Below, piece by piece: positions 46,721 to 57,019 of a stretch of 64,000 nucleotides of DNA. Within the stretch, counting starts at the first letter, position 1; each line of letters starts with the position of its first letter. A program made the position numbers and the translations under genes. The notes beneath the pieces are model-generated. The model made no database searches. It worked only from the letters and a program-made list of their open reading frames with translations, and was not told the origin of the DNA. This DNA is from Pelobates cultripes (lineage: Eukaryota; Chordata; Amphibia; Anura; Pelobatidae): NCBI GenBank assembly GCA_933207985.1, contig OW240912.1, forward strand, positions 256,995,137 through 257,059,136, in the 5' to 3' direction.

Positions 46721-46798
46721 CTGTACTTTCAAAATTAGTTCTTCAAGTAGCGTTAGTTTTTTAGCCATCGTTTTGTCCTGATTTGCAGTTTTTTCTCC
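46721..46798 (-). CDS. Putative 78-nt exon, divergent right-edge type (most 5' exon seen)
   Basis: Acceptor CCATGTGTAG, donor GTAACAG, phase 0, open. It starts GEKTANQDKTMAKK and ends LLEELILKVQ, sharing Gln7, Asp8, Leu17, Glu-Glu-Leu-Ile (19-22), Val25 and Gln26 with type A. Like the left-edge exon it is an old, unamplified relative. Its flanks still carry monomer-like intron sequence (CATATTATTAAACTGTTAC). Confidence 0.68.
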
Positions 46799-46851
46799 CT
46801 ACACATGGAAATGAAATACATTTTCAGGATATGTCAATAGTAATTGTGTGT

Positions 46852-46972
46852 TTTAAAATTCGCCTGCCCATTGAAGTCTATGGCGGTTCGCCCGGTTCGC
46901 CGGTTCGCGAACATTTGCGGCAGTTCGCGTTCGCCGTTCGCGAATCGAAAATTTCGGGTTCGCGACATCACT
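46852..46972. mobile_element. MITE fragment rich in TTCGCG words
   Basis: A run of GGTTCGCCGGTTCGCGAAC and CGTTCGCGAATCG, ending TTCGCGACATCACTA, with local self-complementarity. CpG-rich compared with its surroundings. Family not assigned. Confidence 0.5.
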
Positions 46973-47639
46973 ATCCATAGCTTAGTTTATCATTAGGTGC
47001 CCTTGAAGGCACAGTTGTAGGGTTATTGTAACAAACGGTTAGAAATTGGCATCTATACATGCAAGACTTTGAGCATTAAGCAGATATCATAATCACCTGT
47101 TATTATGGGGGCTTGGGGCTTCATTGCATAATTTATAGTGATCAGCACAAGTGATCTTTCTCTTGTTAATCCTGTAATCCTAAAATTGGACACCCTATGC
47201 TTATACCACTGTTCATTTTTTTTTATATTAAATGCACTATATTTCTTTACTGATATGTAACAAGAGAGTTACAGAAAGGAATTCACCACAATTTCAGCTT
47301 CGCCTAGGTGATATCCCCTTTCTCCCTCTCTTTTGGAATTCTTGTAACTCAAGAGATTCTTACCCTGTCCTAATTGTTACAATTATATTACATACTTTCA
47401 GATAGTTACATTATTTGGATACTGATGTTACACAAGTATCTATTTGCCTTACCATCTTTGTGAAAGGTATCTATCATTTAGCACTATCTTGACTGTATAT
47501 ATCTTCCCTATCCCATGTATCCCTGAGTTTTAATGTTACTAAACCTTTTTTAATTTTATCTATTAAATGTTAGATGTTATTGTTTAGTTTATTTAGTATC
47601 CCAATTTATTAGGACAGATTGTGTTCTCTCACTTCTTAC
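46973..47639. other. No gene recognised
   Basis: AT-rich unique-looking sequence with frequent stops in all frames; no repeat or exon signature was seen. Confidence 0.4.
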
Positions 47640-48051
47640 ATTTAACTTATGTATGTCAATTTGTATGCATGTCAGTATGTATGTATGTCAGTATGTATGT
47701 GTGTATGTATGTCAGTATGTCAGTATGTGTGTATGTATGTCACTATGTATGTATGTGTGTATGTCAGTATGTATGTTTGTATGTATCTATCTGCATGTAT
47801 GTGTATGTATATCAGTCTGTATGTATGTCTGTGTGTGTGTGTGTTTATGTATGTCAATGTGCATGTATGTATGTGTATGTATTTCAGTATGTATGTGTAT
47901 GTATGTATTTCAGTATGTATGTGTATGTATGTATGTGCATGTATGTATGTCAGTATGTCTGTCTGAATGTATGTCAGTATGTGTGTGTATGTATGCATGT
48001 CTGTCTGTGTGTATGTATCTGTATGTATGTATGTATTTATGTATATATGTA

Positions 48052-48098
<47 letters not shown>

Positions 48099-48200
48099 AT
48101 GTGTATGTATGTGTATGTTTGTGTCTGTCTGTGTCTGTCTGTTTATCTATGTATGTATGTATGTATGTCAGTATGTGTGTGTATTTATGTCCTTATTCGT
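47640..48200. repeat. GTAT/GTCA tetranucleotide-derived repeat with (TA)n core
   Basis: GTATGTATGTCAGTATGT variants run for about 560 bp, with (TA)n at about 48056-48090. Overlapping open frames of Met/Tyr/Val/Cys repeats result from lack of stops in the unit and are not genes. Confidence 0.9.
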
Positions 48201-48235
48201 GTGTGCAGTGTGCATAGGAATTCGTTCATATTTTT

Positions 48236-48307
48236 TATAGTCCGGCCCCCAACAGTGTCTGAGGGACCGTAAACTGGCCCCCTATTTAAAATGTTTGAGG
48301 ACCCCTG
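48236..48307. mobile_element. hAT (Charlie-type) terminal fragment
   Basis: Reads AGTCCGGCCCCCAACAGTGT ... ATGTTTGAGGACCCCTG. Its inverse begins CAGGGGTCCTCAAAC, a terminal form known for Charlie-type hAT elements. No opposite end nearby. Confidence 0.6.
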
Positions 48308-48359
48308 CTCTATATGGATGTCTGTATGCAACATTACAAATAATGTGAACATTCCCCTC

Positions 48360-48396
<37 letters not shown>

Positions 48397-48480
48397 TGAA
48401 AAAGGTAGGTCGAAACGTCGATCCTGTGAACAAATATTTTTTGGCACATTAAATTGAATTTTCTACAAATCAGGGAGTGC

Positions 48481-48528
<48 letters not shown>

Positions 48529-48609
48529 AAATTATATCTCGGTGGTTTGCACCCTGGTAATTATCCTAACTTTTTCCTTTTGGATGGGCAGAGTGCCAAA
48601 CGTATGTGT

Positions 48610-48653
<44 letters not shown>

Positions 48654-48655
48654 TA
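48308..48655. repeat. Three (TA)n microsatellites with a GAAACGTCGA-bearing fragment
   Basis: (TA)n at about 48362-48394, 48486-48525 and 48617-48652. Between the first two lies TTGAAAAAGGTAGGTCGAAACGTCGATC and GGGAGTGCACCTT, a dispersed-repeat end of unassigned family that is flanked by TA tracts on both sides. Confidence 0.6.
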
Positions 48656-49070
48656 CTTCTGCTCATTACTTTTTAAAAATAACTTATTTTTCTAACACCC
48701 AATCCACTTTAATAATTACATTCAATTTTTAAATACCAATCATTAAGTTTGAGTTCATAAATAAAATAAGTCTACTTACTTTCAGGAATTTCAATACAAA
48801 ACAGGAAAATGAAAATAAGTTATTTGAAATAAATTCTGCACCAGTGAGTAGAGAACCTTTCTTAAAGCCTCCAAATTCACTAGTAAAGGCATTTGGTTTA
48901 AGCAGTGAATATGTATGTCAGGCCGTTGACATCACAAATGCAGCATGACATCACTAGATAATTAGATATCCATACACCATAGCCACAATTTAATATGCTT
49001 TACAAATGATTTAATAAATACTGTTCGAAAAACTTTCCTAATGATGTATTTAGAAAAATTCCCATAAACA
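48656..49070. other. No gene recognised
   Basis: AT-rich. One donor-like GTAAGTAG on the minus strand near 48778 has no convincing partner acceptor or open exon. Confidence 0.35.
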
Positions 49071-49342
49071 TTAAAGGGACACTATAGTCACCAGAACAAC
49101 AAGAGCTTAATGTAGTTTTTCTGGTGAGTATAGCATATACCTGCAGGCTTTTTGAAATGAACACCGCATTTTCAGAGAAATGGGACACCTCCTATGGAAA
49201 AGCAATGGATTGGTTGAGATAATCAATTGTGCACCCATGCAGCGCAGGAATAAATGGGGGAGGGGGGGGCAGGGGTATAAATAGTGTTTTTTACACTATA
49301 GATAAGAATACATGTTTTCCTGACCCTATAGTGTTCCTTTAA
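49071..49342. mobile_element. TTAA-flanked MITE, AGGGACACTATAG ends
   Basis: TTAA at 49071-49074 and 49339-49342; ends AGGGACACTATAG and CTATAGTGTTCCT. Related in its ends to the MITE at 8127-8590 but with a different interior. No coding sequence. Confidence 0.78.
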
Positions 49343-49646
49343 TGGTGACATTTGTAGATAAATCATTTGGAAAGTATTTTTTTTATTCATTCAACTTTAT
49401 AAATATAATACAATTCACAATAAGAATCTAAAAATTAACACAAAATAAACCGAATTCAGACCAGATTCATCTGAACCAGATTCATCTGAACAGACCAGAT
49501 TCATCTGAACTCAGACAGCGGCAAAAAAAAGAGATTGGAGGGTAAATGTAATGTCCTCTATATCACTCTATCAGCAATATTTATTGTGAGTAAATAAAAA
49601 AAGAGGGAAACATAGATTTATAAATAAATAAGGTCAGTGTTATTAA
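49343..49646. other. No gene; short CAGATTCATCTGAAC direct repeat
   Basis: ACCAGATTCATCTGAAC occurs three times near 49460-49515; otherwise AT-rich sequence. Confidence 0.45.
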
Positions 49647-50913
49647 TTAACCCCTTAAGGACTGAGCCAAATGTACACGTTGTGAACGAAACAAACGGTA
49701 AACAAAACCTGACATTTGCGCTACATGTCTGTCCAACCGTAATTCACCTCTTTCATATTAAATGTACCCACCCTTATTATATATCATTTTATTCAGGGGA
49801 AACAGGGCTTTCATTTAATATCAAATATTTAGCTATGAAACATAATTTAATATGAAATAAATTGGAGAAAATAAGATTTATTTAGATTTTTTTAGTTCTA
49901 CATGACATTTTAACTGTCAATGTCATAATACTGTTTGCTTTTACTGCAATAAAATACACATATTTGTATTCAGCAAAGTCTCACGTGTAAAACAGTACCC
50001 CCTATGTACAGGTTTTATGGCGTTTTGGGAAGTTACAGGGTCAAATATAGCACGTTACATTTAAAATTGAAATTTGCCAGATTGGTTACGTTGCCTTTGA
50101 GACTGTATAGTAGCCCGGGAATGAAATTTACACCCATAATGGCATACCATTTGCAATAGTAGACAACCCAAGGTATTGCAAATGGGGTATGTCCAGTCTT
50201 TTTTAGTAGCTATTTGGTCACAAACACTGGCCAAAGTTAGCGTTAGTATTTGTTTGTGTGTGAAAAATGCAAAAAACGCCAATTTTAGCCAGTGTTTGTG
50301 ACTAAGTGGCTACTAAAAAAGACTGGACATACCCCGTTTGCAATACCTTGGGTTGTCTACTATTGCAAATGGTATGCCATCATGGGGGTAATTTTCATTC
50401 TTGGGCTACCATAGGGTCTCAAAGGCACCGTAACCAATATGGCGAATTTTAATGTGAAAAAAATGAAACGCAAGCCTTATATTTGACACTGTAACTTTTG
50501 AAAACACCATAAAACCTGTACATGGGGGGTACTGTTGTACTCGGGAGACTTTGCTGAACACAAATATTTGTGTTTCAAAACAGCAAAAAGTATCACAGCA
50601 ATAATATCTTCCGTGTAAGTGCTGTTTGTGCATGAAAAATGAAAAAAACTTCACTTTTACTGGTGATATCGTTGTAATACATTTTACTGTTTTGAAACAC
50701 TAATATTTGTGTTCAGCGAAGTCTCCCGAGTAGAACATTACCCCCCATGTACAGGTTTTATGGGGTCTTGGAAAGTTATAGGGTTAAATATAGTGCTAGC
50801 AAATTAAATTCCCTTTACTTTCGTCATGGGTTGTCAGGCAGGTCCCGCTAATTGTAATTAATTAAGATACCTAATTATGTAAAAATATTACATAAATATA
50901 TATGTAGAATTAA

Positions 50914-50952
<39 letters not shown>

Positions 50953-50988
50953 GAATCTATATGTGTATATATATATAATTTTTTAAAA

Positions 50989-51019
<31 letters not shown>

Positions 51020-51443
51020 GGTATATATATAGTGATATATACGTATATATTTATGTATGTAGATATATATTATTTCGTTCTACGTGTATTTTGATATAAA
51101 TATATATATATATATATATTAATATCACAATACAGTTAGAACGAAATAACACACATCTATATATTTTTTAATCTATATAATTTTAAATTATTTTTTTAAT
51201 TTTATTTTTTAACGTATTTACATATTTAATTTTTTTACATTATATATAAATATATATATAACAATAATTATATATATATTTAATCAGTATCAGTCTACAT
51301 GTAATTTGATATTAATATATATATATAATTATATATATATATATTAATAGTAAAATACACCTAGACAGTATACGTGTGTGTATGTATATGTGTATATATA
51401 TATACTTAGATCATATATATATAGTATATATATATGATCTAAG

Positions 51444-51520
<77 letters not shown>

Positions 51521-51846
51521 ACACTTATAAATTTTATTTTAATTTTATTTCTAGCCAGCAGGGGGACCACTTGTCATTACAGGCAACCCCCCTGCTGGCA
51601 ATACAGAAGCCAGCTATCCCGGCCATGTGATTGTGAGGTCCTCGCAAGGACCTCACTCTCACATGGCCGGGGGGCACCGGAGGAGGAGGATCTGCCGCGG
51701 GGGGGGGCTCCCTGGGAGTCCCCCCCACCGCGGGCCGGTGACCGGGTAAGGAAGCAAAAACCGGAGGGAGTACAATTACGTCCGGCGGCGTTTAGAGCCG
51801 CTTAAAATAGGACGTAATTGTACGTCCTCCAGTCTTAAGGGGTTAA
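49647..51846. mobile_element. 2.2-kb TTAA-flanked non-autonomous element with nested palindromes
   Basis: TTAA at 49647-49650 and 51843-51846; ends CCCCTTAAGGACTGAG and CAGTCTTAAGGGG. An internal block (about 49985-50230) is followed by its inverse (50280-50530) and by a third, again flipped, copy of part (to about 50790), marked by GTACAGGTTTTATGG and CAACCCAAGGTATT. Long (TA)n tracts lie at 50918-50945 and 51443-51517. The right end has a GC-rich hairpin (CCGGCCATGTGA / TCACATGGCCGG). No transposase is found; open frames inside are not genes. Confidence 0.75.
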
Positions 51847-52085
51847 AATGCTGAAAGTTGGAGACATTCTCATCCAACTGCCAGCAAAAAGACATTTTTA
51901 CAGTTAAAAGCAAACAGGAATACACTTTTTATCTATAGTCCCATAGTACCAAAAATAACAATTCTTTTTAGATATTACTTATATATCATTACTGCAACAA
52001 TGTGAGTTCAATAGCAAAAAAAAGTATTTGTGATAAAATAAAGAGACAGTATGTATCTAGTATAGTAAGTCTGGAGAGGTTTTGA
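51847..52085. other. 3' flank or untranslated end of Penelope-like element 1
   Basis: AT-rich sequence just beyond the stop of the minus-strand Penelope-like frame. It probably includes that element's 3' untranslated part, but no boundary could be set. Confidence 0.35.
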
Positions 52086-53215
52086 CTAGAACAAAAAATA
52101 TATATATATGACATATATAAGAAAGTTAAAAAGATCAAATTCTGCATTTAATCCATTGGGATGTAGAGTGTCCAAATAATAGACCCACTCCATCTCTTTT
52201 TTGCCCAATTTTTTGATCATGTTTTCACCTCTCCAATGTTGCGTAAGTTTAGTGATACCCATACATTTTACATTTTTTGGATCATTGTTGTTTAACTGAA
52301 AATGTGATGACATGAGATGGTTTTTAAAACCTTTTTCTATGTTTCTAGAATGTTCACTGATTCTCACCTTTAAAGGTCTTATAGTCCTTCCTACGTATTG
52401 TAAACTGCAGGGACATTCTAATAAATAAATCACATTTTTGCTCATACAGGTAATTGTGTTTTAATTTCATAGCTTCTATTTGTATTGTTTGATTCAAAAT
52501 TTTGTATATATCTATCAGTTTTTTTTTCTACAGTCCACACAACAATTACACCTAAAAAAATCATTTTTTACTTTTCAGAAAAATATCAAGCTCATTTGAA
52601 TTCTTCTGTTTTGGAAAAAAATTTATTAGTTGCATTTTTAAATTTGGAGCTCGCCCCAGATATTATTTTCGGATGATTAGGGATAATTTTTCCTAATATT
52701 GCATCTTCCTTCAATAAGTGCCAATTTTTCTTAATTAGCATTTTTATTTGTTTATTCTTATTATTATAATCTAGAATTATAGGTAACATAAAATCTTTAT
52801 TATTCTTGGTTTTACCTTTAGGGTTTTCATTCTTAATTAGCTTATCTCTGTCCATATTTATTGTCTGTTCCATAACTTCTTCTACTTTTTTCTCTATCAT
52901 ATCCATTCTCAATAAATTTCCCTTTCATTTCATTAATTTGGATTTTAAAGCTATTTCCTTCAGAGCAATTTCTCTTTAATCGTAGAAATTGGCTTTTAGG
53001 TATACTATCCAGCCAACTACTATAATGGCAACTGTCAGTTTTAATAAAATTATTTAGATGGACTTTTTTAAAATGAGTTTTAGTGTGTATTCTGTTATCC
53101 TTTATATAAATATCCAAATCTAAAAATGTTACGCTAGTCTGGCTAAAATCATCTATTAAAATAATTCCATCATTATTTAAAAATGTTTAAAAATTTAATA
53201 AAATTATTTGCTGTA
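52086..53215 (-). mobile_element. Penelope-like element 1, 3' part with GIY-YIG endonuclease
   Basis: Reading leftwards from 53215: the end of reverse transcriptase (TFLDLDIYIKDN, SWLDSIPKSQFLRLKRNC), a Lys-rich linker, then the GIY-YIG domain (NVIYLLECPCSLQYVGRT, then RISEHSRNIEKG) up to 52086. Penelope-like elements pair a telomerase-like reverse transcriptase with this nuclease. The 5' part of the reverse transcriptase is missing at the junction with element 2. Frames shift near 52560 and 52880, and one more break lies upstream of the preserved part. Confidence 0.88.
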
Positions 53216-53378
53216 GAAAGGTCCACTCCCTGACATCTTACCTGTCAGAATATATAGATAAATTCTTACGAAAAATAGTAGTTCAATTAAAATCTAATTT
53301 AAGAGACAGTACCTATATTATACAAATTCTGTCCACAATACAATGGAAAGAGCAATACATCCTATTTACAGCAGATGT
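53216..53378 (+). pseudogene. Penelope-like element 2, 5' reverse transcriptase piece
   Basis: Translates as LSEYIDKFLRKIVVQLKS, then RDSTYIIQILSTIQW, typical of the Penelope-type reverse transcriptase N-terminal part. The frame runs straight into L1 sequence at about 53379. The last 92 bp recur at 57020-57111, where the same Penelope frame continues. Confidence 0.8.
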
Positions 53379-55164
53379 AGATCAGACCCAGGAAATGGGA
53401 CTAAATTGCCAGATCCAAGAAGCAGAAGTAAATACAGCTATTACAAAACTTCAGAAAGGTAAAACTCCAGGACCTGATGGGTTCACAAATTCATTTTTTC
53501 TTGTATATAGATCCCTATTGAGCAAACACCTGGCCCTTACTTTTAATGATGCAGTTCAGAGGGGGAACTTTCCAGAAGAAATGCTGGGAGCAAATGTGCT
53601 GCCGATTTTGAAACAAGGAAAGAAGACCACTTTAGTGTCAAGCTATCGGCCTATCTCTTTAACATACACTGATATTAAAATATTTGCTTCCATTTTAGCA
53701 ACCCGACTTAAATTAGTAATTAAGAAATTAATTCATAAAGATCAAATTGGATTTATGCTGGGAGAGTGGGTAGGATCTAACACCAGATGAATTATTGATA
53801 TTCTTGATGGTGCAAAAAGAAAACAGATACCTCATATGACCATCGTGGTAGATGCTGAAAAAACATATGATAGGCTGAATTGGAAGTTTTTAGAACTAAC
53901 TTTAGGAGCATGTAATATTAATGGGTGGATTCTAAAAGGCATTACGGCACTCTATAAAAATGGAGTATCTATAAGGAACGGGGTTAGACAAGGCTGCCCA
54001 TTATAGCCATTGCTATATATTCTGTCTAATAAACCTTTAGCAGAAAGGATCAGGAAAAACTCAGAGATTAAGGGATATAATATAAAGGAAGATGAATTTA
54101 AGATCAGCCTTTATGCTGACGATATTCTGCTCACTATAGTGGATCCTTTTAAATCATTAGACTCTCTGATGATAGAAGTTAAGCAATATAGCCAATTGGC
54201 AAATTATAAATTAAATAACGATAAGACTATAGTTATGAGTATTGGTCCAAAAAAAAATATAGGGATGAGATTAAAAGTAAATATGAATTCGCCTGGACCA
54301 CAGAGAAATTTGCATATTTGGGAGTAACAATCATGAAAGATATTGATAGAATGTTGGAAGTAACTTTTCTACAGCTTTTTAAGAATACTAATTTATTACT
54401 TAAATCTTGGAGACACATACAGATTACATGGCACATTAACATTATCAATTCTTAAATTATTCCTAAATGGAACTATTTATAGCAAATGGTACCTCTTAGG
54501 ATCTCACCTAACTGGTTAATGTTATTGCAGAAGAGTTTGGAAAATGTCATTAATCAAGGTAAAAAGAACAGAATTAATAGATCAACTATGTCGTTAAAAC
54601 CCTCAGATGGAGGTTTACATTTTCCTAATATGCATTTTTTGTATTGGGCGAACCAATTAACTCATGTATATAGAACTCAGGTACAAACTGATATGAATGA
54701 ATCTTGGTTTAAAATGGAAATGGAAGATTTAGGGTTAAAAAACATAGAAGGACTTATCTGGAACACAAACCATAGTGAAAAAAATGGGTATAGATATTAA
54801 GAACAATAAAATATGGTCACAGCTCCAGCCAATGTGGGTAGAGATTAAAAGGAAATTTAGCCTGAGATATGCAATATTGGATTCTTCTCCGTTGGGAGTA
54901 ATGGAAGCTAATATTAAGAATATATCAGTGGAATGTTGGAGGAAATGCGGGATAAAAAAAATATCTCAGGTCCTAGAAAATGATATGTTAATGTCATTTG
55001 AGTCCCTAAAAGAAAGATTCCAGAAACCAAGTAAGGAGATTTTTCTTATTTAAGGGTTAAATATTTTTTACAGAATTTTTAGTTATACCAGTAGGAAAAT
55101 CCCCACGATTATTGAGATCTCTCTTTTCAAGTGCGTCTTCATCTAAAATTTTGGCTAAGGCAAT

Positions 55165-55885
55165 AGAAATTACATAGTTACATAGTTACATAGCTGAAAA
55201 GAGACTTGCATCCATCAAGTTCAGCCTTCCTCACAAATGTTGTTGCTGTTGATCCAAAAGAAGGCAAAAAACCTGGTCTGAAGCACTTCCAATTTTGCTA
55301 CAAACCAGGAAAAAAATAATTTTTTGACCCCAAAATAGCAGACAGATGTCTCCTTGGATCAAGCAGCTATTACCCCACTAATTAGAAATTATATCCCTGT
55401 ATGTTATGTTTTTGTAAGTATTTATCCAATTTCAGTTTAAACATCTGTATGGACTCTGACAAAACCACCTCTTCAGGCAGAGAATTCCATATCCTTATTG
55501 TTCTTACTGTAAAAAAACCTTTTCTTTGCCTTAGATGAAATCTCCTTTCTTCCAGCCTAAATGTGTGACCTCGTGTCCTATGTATAACCCTGTTTATGAA
55601 TAGATTTCCAGATAAAGGTTTGCACTGGCCCCGAATATATTTGTATAAAGTTATCATATCCCCTATCAGGCACCGTTTTTCCAAACTAAACAGATTTAAT
55701 TTTTTTAACCTTTCTTCATAACTAAAATGCTCCATTCCTTTTATCAATTTTGTAGCTCGTCTCTGGACCCTCTCCAGTGCCATGATATCCTTCTTTAGAA
55801 CAGGCGCCCAAAATTGCACAGCATATTCAAAGTGTGGTCTTACCAGCGATTTATAAAGAGGCAAAATTATATTTTCATCAATTAT
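55165..55885 (-). mobile_element. CR1-type LINE fragment nested in the L1
   Basis: Its 3' end on the minus strand is marked by repeated TTACATAG units at 55165-55192, the short tandem tail of this CR1 group. It is 5'-truncated, with only the reverse transcriptase C-terminal portion left. Confidence 0.82.
55382..55864 (-). pseudogene. CR1-type reverse transcriptase C-terminal fragment (160 codons)
   Basis: Open from 55864: MPLYKSLVRPHFEYAVQFWA, then LERVQRRATKLIKG, SLEKRCLIGDMITLYKYI, RTRGHTFRLEERRFHLRQ and IWNSLPEEVV. Comparable to the C-terminal third of the CR1 copy at 43684 but from a different subfamily. The catalytic region is missing, so it encodes no active enzyme. Confidence 0.88.
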
Positions 55886-57019
55886 GAGAAATATTTACAA
55901 TGTGGTAGTTACCCCTCAAATAACTAAGTGGGAAAGAGACTTAAATTGTCAATTGGATAGGAATGAATGGTATAACTCTTTCAATAAGATACGAAAACAA
56001 GTACAGTGTCTGAATCTTATAGAAACTCATTATAAAGTCATGAATAGGTGGCATTTGGTTCCCAAAAGGTTAGTACAGATGTATCCTAATACATCTCTGC
56101 TGTGTTGGAGATGTGGTAGAGAGGAGGGGACCGATCTCCACATATGGTGGAGTTGTTCAGAGATTCAGCAGCTAATAGATTGGCTGTATAAATTCATTGT
56201 AGATATGACGAAGATGGAGATAGACAGAAAGACCGAAGTTGTGCTATTGCATATGCACTGGCCAAGATTATCTTATAGAATAGAATGTTTCCTGATTCAT
56301 TGTTTTGTAGCTTTTAAAATAATAATTGGAATTGGAGAAATAATCAAAGATTATCAGGAGAAATAATTAAAGATCAAATCTTGACACAAATTAGGATGGA
56401 GAGGGACTTGAGCCTTCCTTTTTTGAATAATCCAAAAAGATTTAGGTTTTGGCAAGAATGGGTAAGCGAAATCCAGTAATATATTTTGAGTTGTAAGATG
56501 CTGGGATGCCGATGCTGTGTGCAGGATGCTTTATATCTGAGTTTGTATAAGATGCTTCTATTTGTATAGTTATCTAATATTGATGTCAGACACTTTATAT
56601 ATGTCCTATTAAGAGCGTATTGTATGTAAGGGTAGCACCCCTTTTTGTCTTATTAGAGAAATTTGTCTCTTAACTTGATACCTGCATGTAGACCTATGAG
56701 GCTTAGGCTCTTTACAAGATATGGAGAGGGCTATAAATTATCTTCAAAATTTTTATTCAGAGAATGTCTATAATATGCCTCTCTCTTGATATAATAATCA
56801 ACCCCTGGACATAAACTTGGCCTCCTGTTACCTCCTGTCCCCGCAGAATTCAATGTCTGTTTTGTGTATTTTGGGTATGTAATTTACACTTGATACGATG
56901 ACTTATAATGTTATCTATGTACTATTGTGGTTGTCTATGATGTATCTTATATGTGTCATGTACTCTTTTTATATGTTTAAAAAATTTGTATAAAAGATTA
57001 TTAAAAAAAATAAAAAAAT

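Larger units (their letters stand above)
53395..56470 (+). pseudogene. L1/Tx1-type ORF2 reverse transcriptase and C-terminus, broken
   Basis: Blocks in order: LQKGKTPGPDGFTNSFF, SYRPISLTYTDIKIFASILA, DQIGFMLGEW, then past an in-frame stop at about 53788, VRQGCPL, SLYADDILLT with the catalytic YADD, and LANYKLNNDKT. The C-terminal part resumes after the CR1 insertion, with the zinc-type cluster CWRCGREEGTDLHIWWSC at about 56101-56155. Several stops and shifts; inactive. Normally this protein nicks DNA and copies element RNA there. Confidence 0.88.
53379..57019 (+). mobile_element. 5'-truncated L1/Tx1-type LINE inside Penelope-like element 2
   Basis: Begins within ORF2 just before the reverse transcriptase and ends in an A-rich tail (ATTAAAAAAAATAAAAAAATT). 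It is flanked by a direct repeat of about 92 bp (53287-53378 and 57020-57111, five mismatches counted). About 720 bp of its length is the nested CR1. Confidence 0.82.

Noticed and set aside
7981..46798. Assigning the exon array to triadin, titin or another named gene
   Set aside because: Only architecture (short symmetric, charged exons) is similar; no diagnostic domain is in the window.
47621..48272. Overlapping Met/Tyr/Val/Cys-repeat frames on both strands
   Set aside because: Products of a tetranucleotide-type repeat without stop codons.
48765..48850. Strong donor-like GTAAGTAG on the minus strand near 48778
   Set aside because: No acceptor giving an open exon; the upstream sequence has stops.
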